Origin: Rhodobacter sp.
GTDB lineage: Bacteria > Pseudomonadota > Alphaproteobacteria > Rhodobacterales > Rhodobacteraceae
Assembly (NCBI GenBank): GCA_030066215.1
Contig: JASJCA010000003.1
Location: forward strand, 1 to 64,000
Length of the DNA stretch: 64,000 bases
Reading direction: 5' to 3'
A model generated the notes under the pieces. The model saw nothing but the letters and a program-made list of their open reading frames with translations. It was not told the DNA's origin and ran no database searches. Of this stretch, positions 53,352-60,744 are shown one piece after another. Both the position numbers and the translations under genes were made by a program. The stretch's first letter is position 1. Every line of letters starts with the position of its first letter.

Positions 53352-54558
53352 TGGTCACGTTAATCGCATCGCCCGCAAGCACCGGGAAGTCATAGACATC
53401 TTGGCTTGCGACATTCGGCTCTGCGGAGTCGGCGATGTACATTTGTGCAAAGCTCTGCTGGAGGCCGTTCAGTCCGCCGGCGTTGGCGAGCGTGGGGATG
53501 TAGCGGACGTATTTGTTGTGGAATCCCACAACGCTCAGCCCCTTCAATCGTGGCATCATCGAATAGCGCGACAACAGGTCCCGTGCGGTGGTTCCGATCG
53601 GTACGTAGACCGACTGGCCGTTCACGAAGACCAGGACTTCGGGGATCAGGACGGTTCGCCCGCGGAAAAAACCGGTCGAGACTTCGGGGGCGAAATCACC
53701 GCCAGCGTAATAGGTACCCGTTGCGGTATCGAGGTCGGCCAACGTGTCCGCGCCCAAGATCGCCGCGGCGTTTCTCAGGTTGGTCGATCCGGACTGGTTT
53801 CCGGGCGGGAAGGTCCCGGGGTAGCAAATCCGCAAGTGGCGGCGGCGAAAGGCGGTGCTGCGGAAGTCGATAAGGCCCCCGGCGCCGCCAGGCGGGGCGT
53901 CCACTGACGGGATCGCCAGTGACGACAAAAAACCGTCGAAGCCCAGGACTTCGCCCGCGGTGCCGACCGTGCTGACGACCTCGATAGAGACCTCTCCGGC
54001 GGACACGTAACCATGCGCCACTTGCGGCGGGCCGCCGGGGATCAGTTGGTTGAACTGCGGCGCCATTCGCAGGCGCATTCCCGGGTATAGGTCCACGTAG
54101 GCTTGCGGCGGCGTCGCACTCGACACAAACGAGTAGTTGAACAGCAGCGATTCCGCGAAGGTCGCCGGTGTGATCGAGGCAAAGTGTGCCCGCAGCATCG
54201 GCACCGCGCCGGGCGTGACATATTTGCCTTCGATCGCCTCGATCTTTTTGATCAGATCAATGAACGCGGCGGCAACCGCGGCGCGTCCGGCGCCGAATTC
54301 GAACACGGTGTCCTGCAGCACAAAATTGACGACCTTTTTCGGCGTAATGGTCGGCTGATAGGTGTATTGCACGGCCATATAGTCATTTTCGGCCAGCGCT
54401 ATGCTCTTGTCCGGCAAGTTCGCTTCGATGAACAGACTGAGGTCGAGCTTTTGGGTCAGCTTAACCGAGCCTGTCATGGTGAGGTAGACGAACAACTCTC
54501 CAGCTTTGGCGTTCAGCGCAACGTTACCGCCTGTTCCGAAGCCATAATTCTGTGCCAT
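53344..54558 (-). CDS. hypothetical protein (404 aa) of the LysM cluster
   Basis: The ATG at 54558 has an AGAGG site and is preferred to the GTG three codons earlier. The protein opens 'MAQNYGFGTGGNVALNAKAGELFVYLTMTGSVKLTQKLDLSLFIEAN', a strand-rich start. It then has a mixed region, and a C-terminal part with 'FFRGRTVLIPEVLVFVNGQSVYVPIGTTARDLLSRYSMMPRL'; that stretch is reminiscent of ubiquitin-like/SLBB beta-grasp sequences, but the likeness is weak. No signal peptide, membrane helix or Cys pattern suggesting secretion. It is translationally coupled to the 1112-aa gene downstream, so the two products may form a complex. Confidence 0.78.
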   Translation of the reverse strand: MAQNYGFGTGGNVALNAKAGELFVYLTMTGSVKLTQKLDLSLFIEANLPDKSIALAENDYMAVQYTYQPTITPKKVVNFVLQDTVFEFGAGRAAVAAAFIDLIKKIEAIEGKYVTPGAVPMLRAHFASITPATFAESLLFNYSFVSSATPPQAYVDLYPGMRLRMAPQFNQLIPGGPPQVAHGYVSAGEVSIEVVSTVGTAGEVLGFDGFLSSLAIPSVDAPPGGAGGLIDFRSTAFRRRHLRICYPGTFPPGNQSGSTNLRNAAAILGADTLADLDTATGTYYAGGDFAPEVSTGFFRGRTVLIPEVLVFVNGQSVYVPIGTTARDLLSRYSMMPRLKGLSVVGFHNKYVRYIPTLANAGGLNGLQQSFAQMYIADSAEPNVASQDVYDFPVLAGDAINVTNA

Positions 54559-54675
54559 GCTACCCACCTCTTAGGACGGCGCAAAGGACGACACCCGCCG
54601 GACGCAGGTCATGCGCGGCGCAACGGGTGCCGAGAGCGTGTTTTGACGGCGGGGTCGGGTTTCCCGCCTCTGGCG

Positions 54676-54987
54676 TCAGCCTTGATGTGCGGTATTCAGG
54701 GTTACCTGAACGGTCGCCGGGTTGTTGGGGTTGGTGACGTTGGTGATCACCATCGGCGCCCCGCCGAATTTCGTCATCGTGAAGTAGTTCTTGAACGGGT
54801 CGATGGTAATCGGCATCGACGGCGGATTCTCCCAGGACGAGCACTGGATCATCACCGAGGCCACTTCCTGCACGCTTTGGTTGGTGATGTTCAATGTCTG
54901 ATCGACGCCGCCCGAGGTCTGAAACTGATGCGGGGTCGGGTTCGACAACGTGGCGGTTTGGCTCTGAGGGACAGAGGTGTCAGGCAT
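54676..54987 (-). CDS. small beta-sandwich-like protein of the LysM cluster
   Basis: The 103-aa protein has an AGGGAG site. After a polar start (MPDTSVPQSQTATLSNPT) it reads 'PHQFQTSGGVDQTLNITNQSVQEVASVMIQCSS ... NYFTMTKFGGAPMVITNVTNPNNPATVQV'. That text aligns by eye over its full length with the N-terminal part of the 55216-55866 product and with the second half of the 55919-56461 product, and more weakly with the C-terminal domain of the LysM fusion at 34800. It is the minimal, single-domain version of this fold. A candidate promoter and repeated sites lie upstream. Confidence 0.78.
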   Translation of the reverse strand: MPDTSVPQSQTATLSNPTPHQFQTSGGVDQTLNITNQSVQEVASVMIQCSSWENPPSMPITIDPFKNYFTMTKFGGAPMVITNVTNPNNPATVQVTLNTAHQG

Positions 54988-55090
54988 GAAATAGCTCCCT
55001 TAGTATATGCGGCCCGTCTGGGGCTCATTGATCTCTATCGACATCTCAATACCTGGCACCTAAACGCTTCAAATAAAGACAATTTTGAGA

Positions 55091-55137
55091 ATCGACACGC
55101 ATAGGTAGCGTATCGACCCCCGCAGTAGCGTGTCAAT
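55091..55137. promoter_or_regulatory. three GCGTRTCRAY sites in front of the 103-aa gene
   Basis: GCGTATCGAC (55108) and GCGTGTCAAT (55128) are direct repeats exactly 20 bp apart, and GCGTGTCGAT lies inverted at 55091-55100. The patch is AT-richer than its surroundings. Similar paired sites with the same 20-bp spacing lie before the first gene of the cluster, which suggests a shared regulator. Confidence 0.45.
55107..55136 (-). promoter_or_regulatory. candidate internal promoter of the LysM cluster
   Basis: On the minus strand TTGACA (55136-55131) is followed after 18 bases by TACGCT (55112-55107), a fair sigma-70 pair, about 120 bases before the 103-aa gene. Its -35 and -10 boxes overlap two of the repeated sites. 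Confidence 0.4.
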
Positions 55138-55215
55138 AAACAAACGCCGTGGCCACCGATTTTCCGCGGTGTAGCGGAGAGATTTTTGGTCTGCGAAGTG
55201 GCCACGTCTGCGCGC

Positions 55216-55866
55216 TCACTCGGCATATTCATGGCGCGTTTTGTACTTCACCAAAGCAGCACCGCCATCGGCGGCATGCACGGTGACGTCCAACAACCCG
55301 CCGGCCAGAGTGGTCCAGGGCACCACGTGGTCGCGCTGTCCCACGGAGATGGACTTTCGGAAGGTCTGTTCGGATTGTTCGAGCCGCGCCTCGACAGTGA
55401 TCTCGACATCTCCGGTGTTCTCGGCCGTCAGACAGCTTTCGAATGTCGCCAGCGTCGAAAACACCGTCCGCTCGTCAGCCTGCAGCTGTGCCGAACCGTT
55501 TATCACCTGTGTGCTGGTCTCCAGCTCGTCGGCGCTGTGGCTTAGCAAGCTCGAGATGTCCTCAACCTCTTCGACTGTTGTGGGTGTGGCCAGGCCGTCG
55601 TTGCTCTCCAGACCGCTGACAACCGCCAGGATGTTGGCCGGGCTCGCCTCCGGGTTCGAGTTGTTCATAACAAACAGTGGCGTACCGCCAAAATTCATCG
55701 GAAGGACGAACTGGCCCGTGGCTGGCAACTGCTGGAATTCCTTCCAGTTCGCACCCGAGGAGAATGCGGTGAACGCCGCCTGAAAGGTCTTGCTGAGATT
55801 CACGATCTGCAACACCATATAGGTGCCGCCATAGGTTGCGAATTGCGTGTGACGTGTGGGTTTCAA
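55216..55866 (-). CDS. hypothetical protein with N-terminal beta-sandwich-like domain, LysM cluster
   Basis: The track start (55959) lies inside the previous gene. I place the start at the TTG at 55866 because paralogy with the 103-aa neighbour begins there ('KPTRHTQFATYGGTYMVLQIVNLS' against 'PTPHQFQTSGGVDQTLNITNQS'). No ribosome site is convincing; the ATG at 55818 is an alternative that would cut the first strand. The domain continues to 'FVLPMNFGGTPLFVMNNSNPEASPANILAVVSG'. An acidic helical linker ('EEVEDISSLLSHSADELETS') follows, then a second strand-rich part ('VEITVEARLEQSEQTFRKSISVGQRDHVVPWTTL ... LLDVTVHAADGGAALVKY'). No signal peptide. Function unknown. Confidence 0.7.
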   Translation of the reverse strand: MKPTRHTQFATYGGTYMVLQIVNLSKTFQAAFTAFSSGANWKEFQQLPATGQFVLPMNFGGTPLFVMNNSNPEASPANILAVVSGLESNDGLATPTTVEEVEDISSLLSHSADELETSTQVINGSAQLQADERTVFSTLATFESCLTAENTGDVEITVEARLEQSEQTFRKSISVGQRDHVVPWTTLAGGLLDVTVHAADGGAALVKYKTRHEYAE

Positions 55867-55918
55867 TTGCGCGCGGCCGCCGAGTTCCTGACTATTGGCG
55901 ACAAGTAACGCCAAGATC

Positions 55919-56461
55919 TCAGGCCGCCGGCACCGCAACGACAGCAATGGCAGCGCCAAGGCCGCTTGGGGTCGAGTTGGTGACGTTCAGGAACTTGCCG
56001 TCGCAGGCCATCGTCGTCTGGAACGGCGTGGCGCCGACGGGCACTTCGTACCGTTTCGGATCGGAAGTCTCGGCGCCGCACCACACCAACGTGTCGGCGG
56101 GATGCAACGCCGAGGTGTTGTAGATCGTCAGATTCATGGTCTGTCCGGCGGTCGTCGGGAATTGCGTGCTGAACCCCGTCGCCAGACGCGTCCCGCCGAG
56201 GATCACGCCCGACAAAGCAGGTCCGCCGCTGGCCGAGGTATTCTTGACCACAAGGTCCGGTCCGTTGCCGAGCCACGGTCCCAGCCACTGGGTCTTGCCG
56301 CCGACAATGCTGCCCCGGCTGGCGATTGCGCCAAGGGACGCGCTGTAGCTGCCGCCCGCTTTCGCTTCCTCGACGACCAGTTGGACCATCACGGTGGGCA
56401 CGTCCTTGGTGCTGATCGTCTTGCTTTCGCCCGGCGTGAGCTTGAATGCCTCTTTCACCAA
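55919..56461 (-). CDS. beta-rich protein, first gene of the LysM cluster
   Basis: The 180-aa frame starts at TTG or at the GTG one codon later, six to nine bases after AGGGAG. The first half reads 'KTISTKDVPTVMVQLVVEEAKAGGSYSASLGAIASRGSIVGGKTQWLGPWLG'. The second half reads 'TQFPTTAGQTMNLTIYNTSALHPADTLVWCG ... PFQTTMACDGKFLNVTNSTPSGLGAAIAVVAV' and matches the small beta domain of the two next genes, so it is probably two related sandwich domains in tandem. No signal peptide. It is the promoter-proximal gene of the eight-gene set, 137 bases after the isomerase gene. Confidence 0.75.
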   Translation of the reverse strand: MVKEAFKLTPGESKTISTKDVPTVMVQLVVEEAKAGGSYSASLGAIASRGSIVGGKTQWLGPWLGNGPDLVVKNTSASGGPALSGVILGGTRLATGFSTQFPTTAGQTMNLTIYNTSALHPADTLVWCGAETSDPKRYEVPVGATPFQTTMACDGKFLNVTNSTPSGLGAAIAVVAVPAA

Positions 56462-56546
56462 TCCACTCCCTGAAATCTCATCAATGCTCCGCCAGGATCG
56501 GTTACTCTGTGCCGCTTGGCAAGAACTTCAGCGTCCGGGGCAAGGC

Positions 56547-56576
56547 GCCTGTCGGTGGCGCAGGCTGCCTGTCGGT
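56547..56576. promoter_or_regulatory. direct repeat GCCTGTCGGT x2, 20-bp period, upstream of the LysM cluster
   Basis: GCCTGTCGGT occurs at 56547-56556 and again at 56567-56576, identical and two helical turns apart, about 90-115 bases before the first gene of the cluster. The motif resembles the GCGTRTCRAY sites before the 103-aa gene in sequence, orientation and spacing. It partly overlaps the region just after the isomerase stop. Confidence 0.45.
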
Positions 56577-56597
56577 CCACATACGCCGATCGGCTCG

Positions 56598-57461
56598 CTA
56601 CCCGAAAAGCGCCTTGAACCGGTCGACGCAGAGCCGGAAGCCGTCTTCGAAATTGCCGTTGCCGGGGTGATAGACGCTTTCGAACGAGATCGCGCCGTCG
56701 TAGCCGTCGGCCCGCAGCGCCTTGGCGATCGGCTCGAACTGATCGGCCAGCTGGCCTTCGCCCAAGCGCCGTACCTCCAACGTCGCGCGCGGCGTGTCGA
56801 CCTGGACGTCCTTGATGTGCACATGTCCCAGATAGCCGCCGCGAACCGCGTCGTAGCCGTCCGGCCAGGCGCGTTCGTGGCACCAGCAATTGTTTGCGGG
56901 ATCCCACAGCACCTGCAGCACGTCGCTGGCGCCGAGGTCGTCGATCAGCTTGCGCGCGGTGTAGTTCGAATTGACCATGGTGCCGTTGCCGGTCTCCACC
57001 ACCAGCTTAAGCCCCGCGTCCCGGGCAACGTCGCAGGCCGGCGCGATCAGGGGCAGGGTGGCGTCCCAGGCGCCATGCGCCACGTTCCACTGTTCGGCGC
57101 CGTTTCGGCCCCAGAGGATCTGTTCCTTCTTGTTGGTCATGATCCGCACCAGCGGGCTGCCCACGACGTGGGCCATCTCGATCACGCGCTTCAGCGCGTC
57201 CATGTGCCGGGTGTGGTCGGCGTCGCCGGGGGCGTTCGCCGTAGTCAGCCCGGCGAAGATATGCCGGGACAGGCACGACACCGGCTTGCCGCGGTCCTTG
57301 AGCAGCCGGTCGATCTCGGCGATCTCGGCCCGGCTGTGGTCGCCGACCTCCGTGTCGCCGACGAATTGCAGCTCGGCATACTCCAGCCCGAACTCGTCCA
57401 TCACGTCGACCGCATGGCCCAAATCCCGGCTGATGCCGTCGCAGATCACCCCGAGTTTCAT
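56598..57461 (-). CDS. sugar phosphate isomerase/epimerase family protein (xylose isomerase-like TIM barrel)
   Basis: The 287-aa cytoplasmic protein opens 'MKLGVICDGISRDLGHAVDVMDEFGLEYAELQFVGDTEVGDH'. It contains typical AP-endonuclease-2-like metal positions: 'KLVVETGNGTMVNSNYTARKLIDDL' (metal Glu), 'VLWDPANNCW' and 'YLGHVHIKDVQVD' (metal His/Asp), ending with 'GAISFESVYHPGNGNFEDGFRL' carrying the last Glu. It would isomerise or epimerise a sugar or keto acid. Its start overlaps the stop of the dehydrogenase gene upstream (ATGA), so the two are coupled and probably act in sequence on one substrate. Confidence 0.88.
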   Translation of the reverse strand: MKLGVICDGISRDLGHAVDVMDEFGLEYAELQFVGDTEVGDHSRAEIAEIDRLLKDRGKPVSCLSRHIFAGLTTANAPGDADHTRHMDALKRVIEMAHVVGSPLVRIMTNKKEQILWGRNGAEQWNVAHGAWDATLPLIAPACDVARDAGLKLVVETGNGTMVNSNYTARKLIDDLGASDVLQVLWDPANNCWCHERAWPDGYDAVRGGYLGHVHIKDVQVDTPRATLEVRRLGEGQLADQFEPIAKALRADGYDGAISFESVYHPGNGNFEDGFRLCVDRFKALFG

Positions 57462-58357
57462 CGCGCGGCCTCCCGGTGCAGTTCGGCGCCGACGATGCCC
57501 TCGATCACCCGTGTGCAGACCCAGTTGTCGCCATCGGGAAACTTGCTTCGCCCGGCGTGAAAGATCTGCATCGCCGCCGCCGCGGTGTGCATCGGCACGC
57601 CCAGTTCCTCGGCGAAGCCCATCGAGATCGTCAGGTCCTTGTGCATCGTGTTGATGTGGCTGCCGGTGCCCTCGAACTGCCGGTCGATGATCTTTTGCAG
57701 CGCGTTCGAGGTGATGCCGCAGCCGCCCGAAGAGGTCGAGACCACGTCGTAGAGGACCTGCCCCGACACGCCCGCCTTCGCCGCCAGCGCCGCCGCCTCA
57801 AAGGTGGCCGAGAACATGGCACCCAAGAGAGACTGCAGGATCGCCTTGACCACCTGGCCTTGCGGAGCGGCAGTGCCGACCCGATGGATGCTCGACGACA
57901 CCGCCTGCATCACCGGCGCGTATTGGTCCAGCACCTCGGGCGCGCCGGCCGCCATCATCGTCAGCGTGCCGCCCTGGGCGCCGGGAAAGCCGCCCGAGAC
58001 CGGCGTGTCGATCAGATGGATGTTCGAGCCCGCCATCGCCTCGGCGATCTCGCGCCCCTCGCTGGGCTTGATCGTCGCCGACAGGATCACCGCGCCGCCG
58101 GGGGCCATGTGCCCGACCAGCCCGTCCGGCCCCAAAATCACCGATTTCGCCTGATCGCCGTTCATCACCATCACGAAGACCGCGTCCGCATTGGCGCCGA
58201 CTTCGGCCGCATCCGCCGCCGCCTCGCCGCCCATCGCTGTGAAGGCTGCCATCCGGTCCGCGCTGAGGTCGAGCCCCGTGGTCCGAAACCCATTGGCGAT
58301 CAGGTTCTTGGCCAGGCCAGAGCCCATGTCACCCAATCCGATCACACCTGCACGCAT
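57458..58357 (-). CDS. NAD(P)-dependent oxidoreductase (3-hydroxyisobutyrate dehydrogenase family)
   Basis: The 299-aa beta-hydroxyacid dehydrogenase begins 'MRAGVIGLGDMGSGLAKNLIANGFRTTGLD' (GxGxxG), and has the substrate motif 'LIDTPVSGGFPGAQGGTLTMMAAG' and the catalytic Lys in 'APQGQVVKAILQSLLGAMF', each at the expected place. Enzymes of this group include 2-hydroxy-3-oxopropionate reductase and L-threonate dehydrogenase. Pairing with a TIM-barrel isomerase, as here, is common in sugar-acid catabolism. Followed with a 4-base overlap by the isomerase gene. Confidence 0.9.
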   Translation of the reverse strand: MRAGVIGLGDMGSGLAKNLIANGFRTTGLDLSADRMAAFTAMGGEAAADAAEVGANADAVFVMVMNGDQAKSVILGPDGLVGHMAPGGAVILSATIKPSEGREIAEAMAGSNIHLIDTPVSGGFPGAQGGTLTMMAAGAPEVLDQYAPVMQAVSSSIHRVGTAAPQGQVVKAILQSLLGAMFSATFEAAALAAKAGVSGQVLYDVVSTSSGGCGITSNALQKIIDRQFEGTGSHINTMHKDLTISMGFAEELGVPMHTAAAAMQIFHAGRSKFPDGDNWVCTRVIEGIVGAELHREAAR

Positions 58358-58435
58358 GCCGTCGTCCTCCCTGTCCGCCCCGCCGGGGCCCTGTCGTTCG
58401 GCGCCCGAAGGCGCGCCTGGTGCGGGGATTTCATC

Positions 58436-58450
58436 GCACCCGTCGGGTGC
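58436..58450 (-). terminator. GC-rich hairpin after the Gfo/Idh/MocA gene
   Basis: GCACCC and GGGTGC pair perfectly around GTC, about 105 bases beyond the Gfo/Idh/MocA stop on the minus strand. A second hairpin, GCGCC-CGAA-GGCGC, lies at 58401-58414. There is no U-run. They may lessen read-through into the next two genes or act as an attenuator. Confidence 0.35.
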
Positions 58451-58554
58451 GCCGGGCGCGTCCAGAAGACTCCTCGCTGCCCGGAAACCCGGCCCCTGTG
58501 ACGGGGCCCGGATGCCCCATGACTACGCGCCGCCGGGCCGAATGGAAAGCCGCC

Positions 58555-59553
58555 TCAGACCGCATCCGCCAAGGCGTAGTCCACCGGCTCGGCGGCCCCA
58601 GTGCGCATCGACCGCTCTGCCGCCCGGGCCACCGCCTCGGCCACCAGACCGTCCTGCACCGAGGGAAACGCCGCGCCGGTCTCCAGGTGGTCGAGATAGG
58701 CCGCAAGCTGTGCCGGATAGGTCGCCCGGACCCTGTCGTACCAATGCGCATGGCCGCCGCCCGACACCACATGCGCTCCCTTGTAGAGCGCCACGTCGAC
58801 GGCCACCGGGATCCGCGCCTGCACCATGCCCGCCGAGCCGGCGATCTCGATCCGCTCGTCATAGCCATAGCCGGTGCGGCGGCTGAAATTCATCTGGCAG
58901 AACGCGCCCGACTGCATCCGCAGCGACAGAACCGCCGTGTCCACATCGCCGTGGCGCGCATAGCCGGGCTCGAAGAGGCAGGCGCCCTGCGCGAAGACCT
59001 CGGCCGGCCGCGAGCCCGACAGCCAGCAGGCGAGGTCGAAGAAATGCGCGCCCTTGTCACGCATCATGCCGCCCGAGGCGGCGATGTAGCCCGCCGCCGG
59101 CGCCGACTGGGTGCGCGAAGTCAGAACCATGGTCTCGACCGTGCCCACGTCGCCGGCTGCCACATGGGCCTTCAACGCCAGGTACTGCGCGTCGTGGCGG
59201 CGGTTGAAGGCAAGCCCCGTCCGCAGACCGGCCGTCTTTGCCGCGCGGGCCGTCTCGACCGCCGAGTCCAAATCCACGTCGATCGGCTTTTCGCAGAGAA
59301 ACGGCAGGTTGGCGGCGATGCAGGCGCGGGCGACGGGGCCATGCGCCTCGGTTGGCGTTGCGATGATGGCGAAATCGCATCCCGCGGAAAGGCCGTCGTC
59401 GAGCGTCGCACTGGATGCCGCGGCGCCCAAGGCCGCGGCCCGCCGGACATCCGTATCGACGACAAACCCAAGGTGCGCCCGCGCCGATTGCGCCAGGCAT
59501 TCGGCATGGACCTTTCCGATGAACCCCGCACCGATCAAAAGTGCCTTCAGCAT
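58555..59553 (-). CDS. Gfo/Idh/MocA family oxidoreductase
   Basis: The 332-aa protein has the N-terminal NAD(P) fold 'KALLIGAGFIGKVHAECLAQSARAHLGFVVDTD' and the 'FLCEKPIDVDLDSAVETARA' motif whose EKP lysine is catalytic. It also has 'GLAFNRRHDAQYLALKAHVAAGDVGTVETMVLTSR' and the domain-two motif 'GGMMRDKGAHFFDLACWLSGSRPAEVFAQG' with the conserved catalytic-type Asp and His. Relatives dehydrogenate inositol or other sugars. It precedes the dehydrogenase/isomerase pair on the same strand (197 bases away) and is divergent from the PanB-like gene. A function in cyclitol or sugar-acid breakdown is likely but unproven. Confidence 0.9.
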   Translation of the reverse strand: MLKALLIGAGFIGKVHAECLAQSARAHLGFVVDTDVRRAAALGAAASSATLDDGLSAGCDFAIIATPTEAHGPVARACIAANLPFLCEKPIDVDLDSAVETARAAKTAGLRTGLAFNRRHDAQYLALKAHVAAGDVGTVETMVLTSRTQSAPAAGYIAASGGMMRDKGAHFFDLACWLSGSRPAEVFAQGACLFEPGYARHGDVDTAVLSLRMQSGAFCQMNFSRRTGYGYDERIEIAGSAGMVQARIPVAVDVALYKGAHVVSGGGHAHWYDRVRATYPAQLAAYLDHLETGAAFPSVQDGLVAEAVARAAERSMRTGAAEPVDYALADAV

Positions 59554-59659
59554 ACGTGGCTCCTTCGGCTGCCATCAAACGCCGGAGTGCACGGCCTGGC
59601 AAGGTTGCGCCACTGATGCCCACCTTCTAAGCCTTGGACCGCGCAACAAGGACACGCCC

Positions 59660-60481
59660 ATGAAACGCATCTACGACTGGGCCGCGCGCCCGCAGACCCG
59701 GAACTACACCGCCGCCGATCTGCGCGCTCTGAAGGGCCGGCGCGTGCTGACCCAGACCACGGCGAACTCGGCCGAAGAAGCGTCGGCCGCCTGGGACGCC
59801 GGGCTCGACCTGATCATGGGCAATTGCCAACATGCCGCCGAGGTGCGCGCAGGCGGGCCGCAGATGTTCTACACCGCCGCGCTCGGGCTGCCGGATTTTC
59901 CCACCGAGCGCGATGTGCTGACCGCCGCCTTCGCGGCGATGCAGGCCGGCGCCGACAGCGTCTATACCGCCCGCGGCCCGCATATCGTCGAATTGCTCGC
60001 GCGCGAAGAGATCCCGGTGATGTGCCATCTCGGCCTGGTGCCGCGGAAATCCACTTGGAAGGGCGGCCTGCGCGCCATCGGCAAAACCGCCGAAGAGGCG
60101 CTGGCGCTATGGCAAGACTTTCGCACCATGGAGGATGCCGGCGCGTTCAGCGTCGAGGCAGAGGTGATCTGCGCGCCGGTCTTGGCCGAGATCAGCCGGC
60201 GCACGACACTGGTGACATCTTCGCTCGGCTCGGGCTCGGGCGGCGACATCGTCTATCTGTTCCAAAATGACATCTGCGGCGAAGCGCCCGACCGCCCCCG
60301 CCACGCCCGCGCCTTCGGCAACCTGCACGCGCTCTACGACCGGATCCGCAGCGAACGCCGCGCCGCGCTGGCGGCCTTCAAGGCCGCCGCCGAGGCCGGC
60401 ACCTATCCTGCACCGGTCGAGAGGGCGGGCATCGCCGACGAAGAGCTGGAGCGGTTTCGCGACGCGTTGGGGTCGGCGTAG
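59660..60481 (+). CDS. PanB-like (ketopantoate hydroxymethyltransferase-related) TIM-barrel protein
   Basis: I use the ATG at 59660; the longer track ORF reads through the Gfo/Idh region. The 273-aa protein shares the PanB plan: an early strand 'RVLTQTTANSAEEASAAWDAGLDLIMGN', the loop 'EEIPVMCHLGLVPRKSTWKGGLRAIGKTAEEALALWQDFRTMEDAGAFSVEAEVICAPVLAEISRRT', and 'SSLGSGSGGDIVYLFQNDICGE' where PanB has 'GIGAG..CDGQVLVxxD'. The Mg-binding Asp context differs from true PanB ('GNCQHAAEV' rather than 'GDSLGMV'), so it probably acts on another 2-oxo acid. It is divergent from the Gfo/Idh/MocA gene and likely shares its regulation. The exact reaction is unknown. Confidence 0.75.
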   Translation: MKRIYDWAARPQTRNYTAADLRALKGRRVLTQTTANSAEEASAAWDAGLDLIMGNCQHAAEVRAGGPQMFYTAALGLPDFPTERDVLTAAFAAMQAGADSVYTARGPHIVELLAREEIPVMCHLGLVPRKSTWKGGLRAIGKTAEEALALWQDFRTMEDAGAFSVEAEVICAPVLAEISRRTTLVTSSLGSGSGGDIVYLFQNDICGEAPDRPRHARAFGNLHALYDRIRSERRAALAAFKAAAEAGTYPAPVERAGIADEELERFRDALGSA

Positions 60482-60543
60482 GCGCTCGAGGTTCGGATTT
60501 TGGGTGAAATTCTGGTCAGGAGCGGGCGGGCTCCGGTTTAATC

Positions 60544-60715
60544 GGGCACGGAGTCAAGGGGCGCAGCCCCGCCGTGAGCATCGCCAACCCGCCCCGGAGG
60601 GGTGGCGATTGGTCGAGGTTTGCGCACCGCTGGAGGCCCTACGGACTCGACGACCATAAAGTGCTGCTGCTTAGAGGTCAGTTCGCCACCCCGCGGGTCG
60701 GCGATGGGCACGGCT
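60544..60715. repeat. dispersed structured intergenic repeat, copy B
   Basis: This is the second copy of the element at 3599-3770, in the same orientation, about 80% identical by eye. Inverted arms are ggggtggcga (60599-60608) with tcgccacccc (60683-60692), flanked by catcgcc and ggcgatg. The leading hairpin is GGGGC-GCA-GCCCC, where copy A has GGCGC-GCA-GCGCC: both strands of the stem changed together. As in copy A, it sits between two convergent genes. Confidence 0.75.
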
Positions 60716-60744
60716 TTGTCCTCCAAAGAACCGCCCGTCACGCC

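Noticed and set aside
34800-56461. Contractile injection system or prophage tail as an explanation for the LysM cluster
   Set aside because: LysM units occur in tail proteins, but no sheath, tube, baseplate wedge, AAA+ ATPase, tape measure, terminase or capsid gene can be recognised in the window.
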